Below, in pieces: positions 8,575 to 11,116 of a stretch of DNA of 11,116 nt (positions are counted from its first letter, which is position 1; each line of letters begins with the position of its first letter). A model generated the notes under the pieces. It was not told the DNA's origin. It searched no databases and was given only the letters and a program-made list of their open reading frames with translations. Where the stretch lies: positions 160,954-172,069 of the forward strand of contig NW_001914866.1 in the NCBI RefSeq assembly GCF_000208925.1, in the 5' to 3' direction. The position numbers were made by a program, and so were the translations under genes. This stretch comes from Entamoeba histolytica HM-1:IMSS (lineage: Eukaryota; Evosea; Mastigamoebida; Endamoebidae).

Positions 8575-9619
8575 TGATTGTCTAATTCTAATGTGGTGAT
8601 ATTCTTATCCTGAATATCCATTTCTTCAAAGGATTTCTGCGTTAACTTTCTTTTTTTTTTGGAAAATCATCTTCACATACTGATATTTCGTCAGCTACTA
8701 CAACATTGATGGAGATATTATTCACAAAGTGTATTTCTAATGAGTGTGTTGAGAATTATCTCATCTTTCTTCTTTTTTTTCTGTATGTTTTTATTTTCTA
8801 ATTTAGATAATTTATCTTTCAATAATAATTGTTGTGTTAAATTATTTACTTCAAACATTTTCCTCTCAGACTCAGCATGGAATTTGAATATTTTTTATCG
8901 CACTCGTGGTTTTTTGTGCTTATCTCATTCTCATGCTTCTTCTTTAATGCCACAATATCTTTTGTTAGTTTCTTAATGGTTTGGTCTTTTATTTGTATTT
9001 CCTTTTTCATTTCTTCTTTCTCTTTCATATCCTCTTCAACTTTTTCCTCTAATTCTTATACTTTTTTCCTTTTCATTACTTTCTTCTCTTAATCAATCTA
9101 GCTTCTTCTTCTCTCCTTTAGTGATCTTCTTCTCCTCAGCAAGCCTCTTCTCCTCTTCTACCAGCTTCTTCTTCTCCTCAGCAAGCCTAGCTTCTACTTT
9201 ATTAGACTCTTTATCATCTTTATCTTCACTTTCAATACTCATTACATAGTTATTGTATATTCTATTGTGATTAATCTCAATTGGGTTGTACTGATTATTG
9301 TCTTCTTCCATCGTCATACTAATAGTTTCTTCTTCCATTCTGATTGTTTTGGTTTTTTCTCGTGCAAGAAAATACCATCTTCTCCATATTGTTGATGATG
9401 TATATTCTTTAATCTTGGTATTTTTAATTTCTTCTACTTCTTGTGGTGTAAGTATTTTAATTTCTTCTTCAAAGAGTCTTTTCCAATATTCTTGATTTTG
9501 TGTTTCAATCATTTCTTTTCTTTGATTTCTATTTTGTTTCTTATTTTGATCATGTTTGTACCTTCTTTGTATGTTGTGATGGTATTTATTTCTATTATAT
9601 ATTGTTTATTTCTATTGAA

Positions 9620-9760
9620 ATAATTATTAAAGTGTTTATGATGATGATTATGAATGAAGTGATGAGTGAAATGATTTGTATCATCAATATTGTGATAGTT
9701 ATGGTGATAATTGTTATTGTAATGGTTAGTGTGATTATTCATGTATCTCTTTCCATACAG
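9620..9760 (-). repeat. Degenerate CAY/AAY codon repeat encoding a His/Asn/Tyr-rich tract
   Basis: Within LINE ORF1 the minus strand is a run of CAT/CAC/AAT/AAC/TAT codons, giving stretches such as NNNYHHNYHN and HNHHHKHFNNYF. On the plus strand it appears as a repeated ATG/ATT/GTG pattern that creates a misleading Val/Ile/Met-rich frame. Simple-sequence expansion within a coding region is the likely origin. Confidence 0.6.
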
Positions 9761-9888
9761 ATAATACCAATTTTCACTCATTCTTCTATCATTTATATTT
9801 CTTGGTTGATATGAATTTCTTCTTCTTTGATTATTTGTTTTTATATATTTTTGTGGTGTCTCCTGTAATGCATCTTCTTTTGCCACAT

Positions 9889-10219
9889 TCTATCGATAAG
9901 CAAATAAACAAATAAACAAGAAAGAATGATTCTTTGTTGTATTTTTCAAATTAATATTAAATATTAATAAAGTAATGAAATGAATAATAATGAGAAATGA
10001 TGTAATTTAAACAAAATGAAATAAAAAGAATGATAAATAATCAATGTTTCAATGAATAAAATATTATTTAATATTCATATTTCATAAATTAATTATTTCA
10101 TTTATTATTCATTTTATTTAAATTATTGTTTATTTAAAATATAAACTAACACATTTTATATTAAATTATTCAAAATAAATTTAAATAAAAATTCATTTAA
10201 GTTATTTAATGTTTTTTAA
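9889..10219. other. AT-rich spacer between LINE 5' end and pseudogene
   Basis: Two tandem copies of CAAATAAA at 9901-9916 mark the probable 5' boundary of the LINE. Beyond that the DNA is nearly all A/T. A 13-bp inverted repeat pairs AAATGAATAATAA (9978-9990) with TTATTATTCATTT (10102-10114). No open frame, RNA gene or promoter can be supported. Confidence 0.5.
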
Positions 10220-10693
10220 TTATTTCATCAAACATACAGTAGAAATACAATCATATCGTCTTTCTAATGATGTTCAATCATTATACATATTTATTAACTT
10301 TTTAATTATTTCTTCTTTATGATAAGTAGTTCTCATAAAATATTTTCTAGTTCTTCAAAAACAATAAATTCAATATCTTCTTTCACAGACATAAATGTTT
10401 TGGTAATTTTATTTTCTATTTATTTCTTTCTTATTCTTCTTCCTGTTGATTTTTTAGAAAGAATAAATTATTTAATTTCAGTTATTTCAATTTTCAAATC
10501 ACAATAATTAATTTCTTGTATGTATTTCATTCTTTTAGTTCTTTGTAATTTCTTTATTTTTATTTATTTGGTTATTCCTTTCTTGTTTAATGTTTTATTC
10601 TTTTTCTTCAGTAATACTCTGATAATCAATATCTCTTTTTTTAACTTCTTCTACATTAATTAATGTTAATAATATTAACATTGTCAACATCAT
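10220..10693 (-). pseudogene. Remnant of an unrecognised gene with signal-peptide-like start
   Basis: On the minus strand an ATG at 10691-10693 opens a 32-codon frame (to TAA at 10595-10597) beginning MMLTMLILLTLINVEEVKKR: a hydrophobic core followed by charged residues, like a eukaryotic signal peptide. A shift near 10600 continues into another frame that stays coding-like for about 290 bases although cut by several TAA codons and one TGA: KKLQRTKRMKYIQEINYCDL, KKSTGRRIRKK, then MSVKEDIEFIVFEELENIL. A second shift near 10320 leads to KEEIIKKLINMYND, a TGA, and TSLERRYDCISTVCLMK before a TAA at 10220-10222. The product would have been a secreted or membrane-targeted protein of about 155 residues, basic in the middle and acidic later, if all pieces belong to one gene. 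I do not recognise the family; a fragment of a mobile element is also possible. The plus-strand frame at 10319-10507 is its shadow. Confidence 0.4.
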
Positions 10694-11116
10694 TACAATT
10701 CCATTTTAGCTTTTTGTATTATAATAACAATATAAACCTTTTGATTCATTAAATTACATTGCAAATGAATATTTTCTAGTTATTCCAATAAAAATTTCCA
10801 TTAATTTTTGTTGTTATTTATCTACTTTTGTTTTCTTCTTTTCTTCATGAACTTCTTTATGGATATAACATTAACATTTAATCAACACGATACAAACATG
10901 TCTCTAAATGTCTAATATTGGAAAAAAAAATTCTATATCATTTTATCCATTGTTTTATTATTTTATGAAAACATTGTTAAAATTCAAAACAATATTAATT
11001 ATTTAAAATTCTTTTTATTTTTTAATATAATCAACACTATTATTCTCACATGAACAATAGGTTAAAAATTATTAAACATTAATTTAATTTATTTAGTATA
11101 ATTAACACTATTTATT
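10694..11116. other. AT-rich spacer at the window end
   Basis: No gene is supported on either strand. The last 100 bases contain a 15-bp direct repeat. Upstream signals of the minus-strand pseudogene would lie at 10694-10760, but no clear GAAC or Inr element is seen. Confidence 0.5.
11026..11111. repeat. 15-bp direct repeat, two copies
   Basis: TATAATCAACACTAT at 11026-11040 and TATAATTAACACTAT at 11097-11111 differ at one position and are offset by 71 bases. The flanks are both AT-rich with weaker similarity. It may be the start of a tandem array cut off by the window edge. Confidence 0.4.

Larger units (their letters stand above)
5868..8604 (-). pseudogene. LINE ORF2 remnant: reverse transcriptase and endonuclease
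   Basis: The reading starts right after a TAA at 8605-8607 with no ATG, overlapping ORF1 by about 37 bases. The first 280 or so codons are Lys/Glu/Asn-rich (8604 to about 7740), then INFWKGIYET leads into the RT. RT motifs: NWKAPGVD at 7553-7576, NYRPIT near 7370-7405, motif A DVSKAYDS at 7143-7166, motif B QGDSLSPLLF at 6960-6989, motif C YMDD at 6843-6854. The thumb region runs to about 6080 and an endonuclease trace follows. Frame changes occur near 8260, 7992, 7680, 7240, 6290 and 6020. In-frame stops include TGA at 7412-7414, 6996-6998, 6354-6356, 6274-6276, 6238-6240, 5925-5927 and 5868-5870, and TAA at 7026-7028 and 6076-6078. The catalytic aspartates of motifs A and C are still present, but the protein cannot be made in one piece. 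Assignment as a LINE RT is secure; exact clade is inference. Confidence 0.88.
8565..9888 (-). pseudogene. LINE ORF1 remnant: basic N-terminus plus coiled coil
   Basis: An ATG at 9886-9888 opens a short basic frame; the main frame follows after a shift near 9850 at an AAAATATATAAAAA run. In order: an Arg/Asn/Gln-rich segment with ENWYYLYGKRY, a His/Asn/Tyr-rich tract (about 9625-9760), a second basic stretch (KYHHNIQRR), a conserved-looking block (ETQNQEYWKRLFEEEI, then TIWRRWYFLAREK at about 9350-9390), and a long Glu/Lys heptad-like coiled coil (about 9230-8790: EARLAEEKKKLVEEEKR, ELEEKVEEDMKEK, and ERKMFEVNNLTQQLL). The C-terminal part has VVVADEISVCEDDF, a Lys/Arg run KKKRK, and the stop TGA at 8565-8567. 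Frame changes near 9600, 9060, 8875, 8770 and 8655 and a TGA at 9093-9095 break it. ORF1 proteins of LINEs bind the element RNA and multimerise through coiled coils; this fits, though no RNA-binding fold is recognisable. Several breaks coincide with A-runs (A8 at 8773-8780, A10 at 8651-8660). Confidence 0.75.
5796..9900 (-). mobile_element. Decayed Entamoeba-type LINE (non-LTR retrotransposon)
   Basis: One minus-strand element of about 4.1 kb, in the size range of Entamoeba LINEs (near 4.8 kb as I recall them). Order on the minus strand: ORF1 with a coiled coil, ORF2 with an N-terminal charged region, reverse transcriptase, then a restriction-enzyme-like endonuclease trace. That order, with no AP endonuclease before the RT, fits the R2/R4-like LINEs of Entamoeba. 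Such elements move by nicking DNA and copying their RNA into the nick. About ten frameshifts and at least ten in-frame stops mean this copy cannot encode its proteins. Boundaries are approximate: CAAATAAA occurs at 5788-5795 and, in tandem, at 9901-9916, which could be a target-site duplication. No poly(A) or 3' repeat tail is obvious. It lies in the upstream region of the helicase gene, same strand. Confidence 0.85.

Noticed and set aside
6481..9092. Other plus-strand frames inside the LINE (6481-6666, 6796-7032, 7243-7449, 8740-8976, 8877-9092)
   Set aside because: All are hydrophobic antisense readings of Lys/Glu/Asn/Ile-rich LINE coding sequence.
5868..9095. A variant genetic code in which TGA is read as glycine
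   Set aside because: The LRR gene ends in TGA, the intact helicase has no internal TGA, and the LINE also has TAA stops and many frameshifts; decay is sufficient.
9500..9814. Plus-strand frame rich in Val, Ile and Met (membrane-protein-like)
   Set aside because: It is the antisense reading of the His/Asn/Tyr codon repeat in LINE ORF1; the composition follows from the repeat.
9884..9886. ORF1 start at GTG 9886
   Set aside because: GTG is not a credible start here and an in-frame TAG lies six bases upstream; the ATG at 9886-9888 with a later frameshift is more likely.
10319..10507. Plus-strand 62-codon frame starting with ATG and a hydrophobic stretch
   Set aside because: The opposite strand carries more protein-like peptides in several connected frames; the Ser-rich and Phe/Leu-rich reading is its shadow.
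1..11116. tRNA, rRNA or CRISPR array
   Set aside because: No cloverleaf-like GC-containing segment, rRNA-like stretch or regularly spaced repeats were seen on either strand.

Overview
The window looks like a chromosomal piece of an Entamoeba-type amoeba; the species cannot be fixed from sequence alone. Reasons: extreme AT content, intron-free long genes separated by even AT-richer spacers, an N-terminal leucine-rich-repeat (LRR) layout characteristic of Entamoeba LRR families, Entamoeba-like core promoter traces (GAACT core, Inr-like element, very short leader), and a decayed non-LTR retrotransposon whose endonuclease trace lies after the reverse transcriptase, as in Entamoeba LINEs (R2/R4-like, restriction-enzyme-like endonuclease). 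The genetic code is eukaryotic, so GTG/TTG starts should be ignored.

Layout. (1) 1-286: spacer with promoter traces. (2) 287-1708, plus: intact LRR protein with an F-box-like N-terminus. (3) 1709-2440: T/C-rich spacer between convergent genes, with a TTTC microsatellite, an 18-bp palindrome and a hairpin close to the helicase 3' end. (4) 2441-5338, minus: intact 965-aa UPF1/NAM7-type RNA helicase with the Cys/His zinc domain and a complete superfamily 1 helicase core. It carries an enlarged, acidic insertion between motifs Ia and II and has no long SQ tail. (5) 5339 to about 5800: spacer holding the helicase promoter. (6) About 5796-9900, minus: one badly decayed LINE. ORF1 (basic N-terminus, His/Asn/Tyr-rich tract, long charged coiled coil, Lys/Arg run) is followed by ORF2 (Lys/Glu-rich N-terminal part, RT with motifs A, B and YMDD, remnant of the C-terminal endonuclease). 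It has about ten frameshifts and at least ten in-frame stops, mostly TGA. (7) 9900-10219: very AT-rich spacer. (8) 10220-10693, minus: remnant of an unrecognised gene beginning with a hydrophobic, signal-peptide-like stretch. (9) 10694-11116: AT-rich spacer ending in a 15-bp direct repeat.

The two host genes are intact while both the LINE and the downstream pseudogene are broken, so the breaks are real decay rather than poor sequence. The LINE sits in the upstream region of the helicase gene, in the same orientation. The points most worth a second look are the ORF1/ORF2 junction of the LINE, where an A-AAA-AAT heptamer abuts the ORF1 stop and a -1 slip leads straight into ORF2; the repeated TGA codons at positions where reverse transcriptases usually have glycine; the insertion in the UPF1 helicase; and the signal-peptide-like pseudogene.
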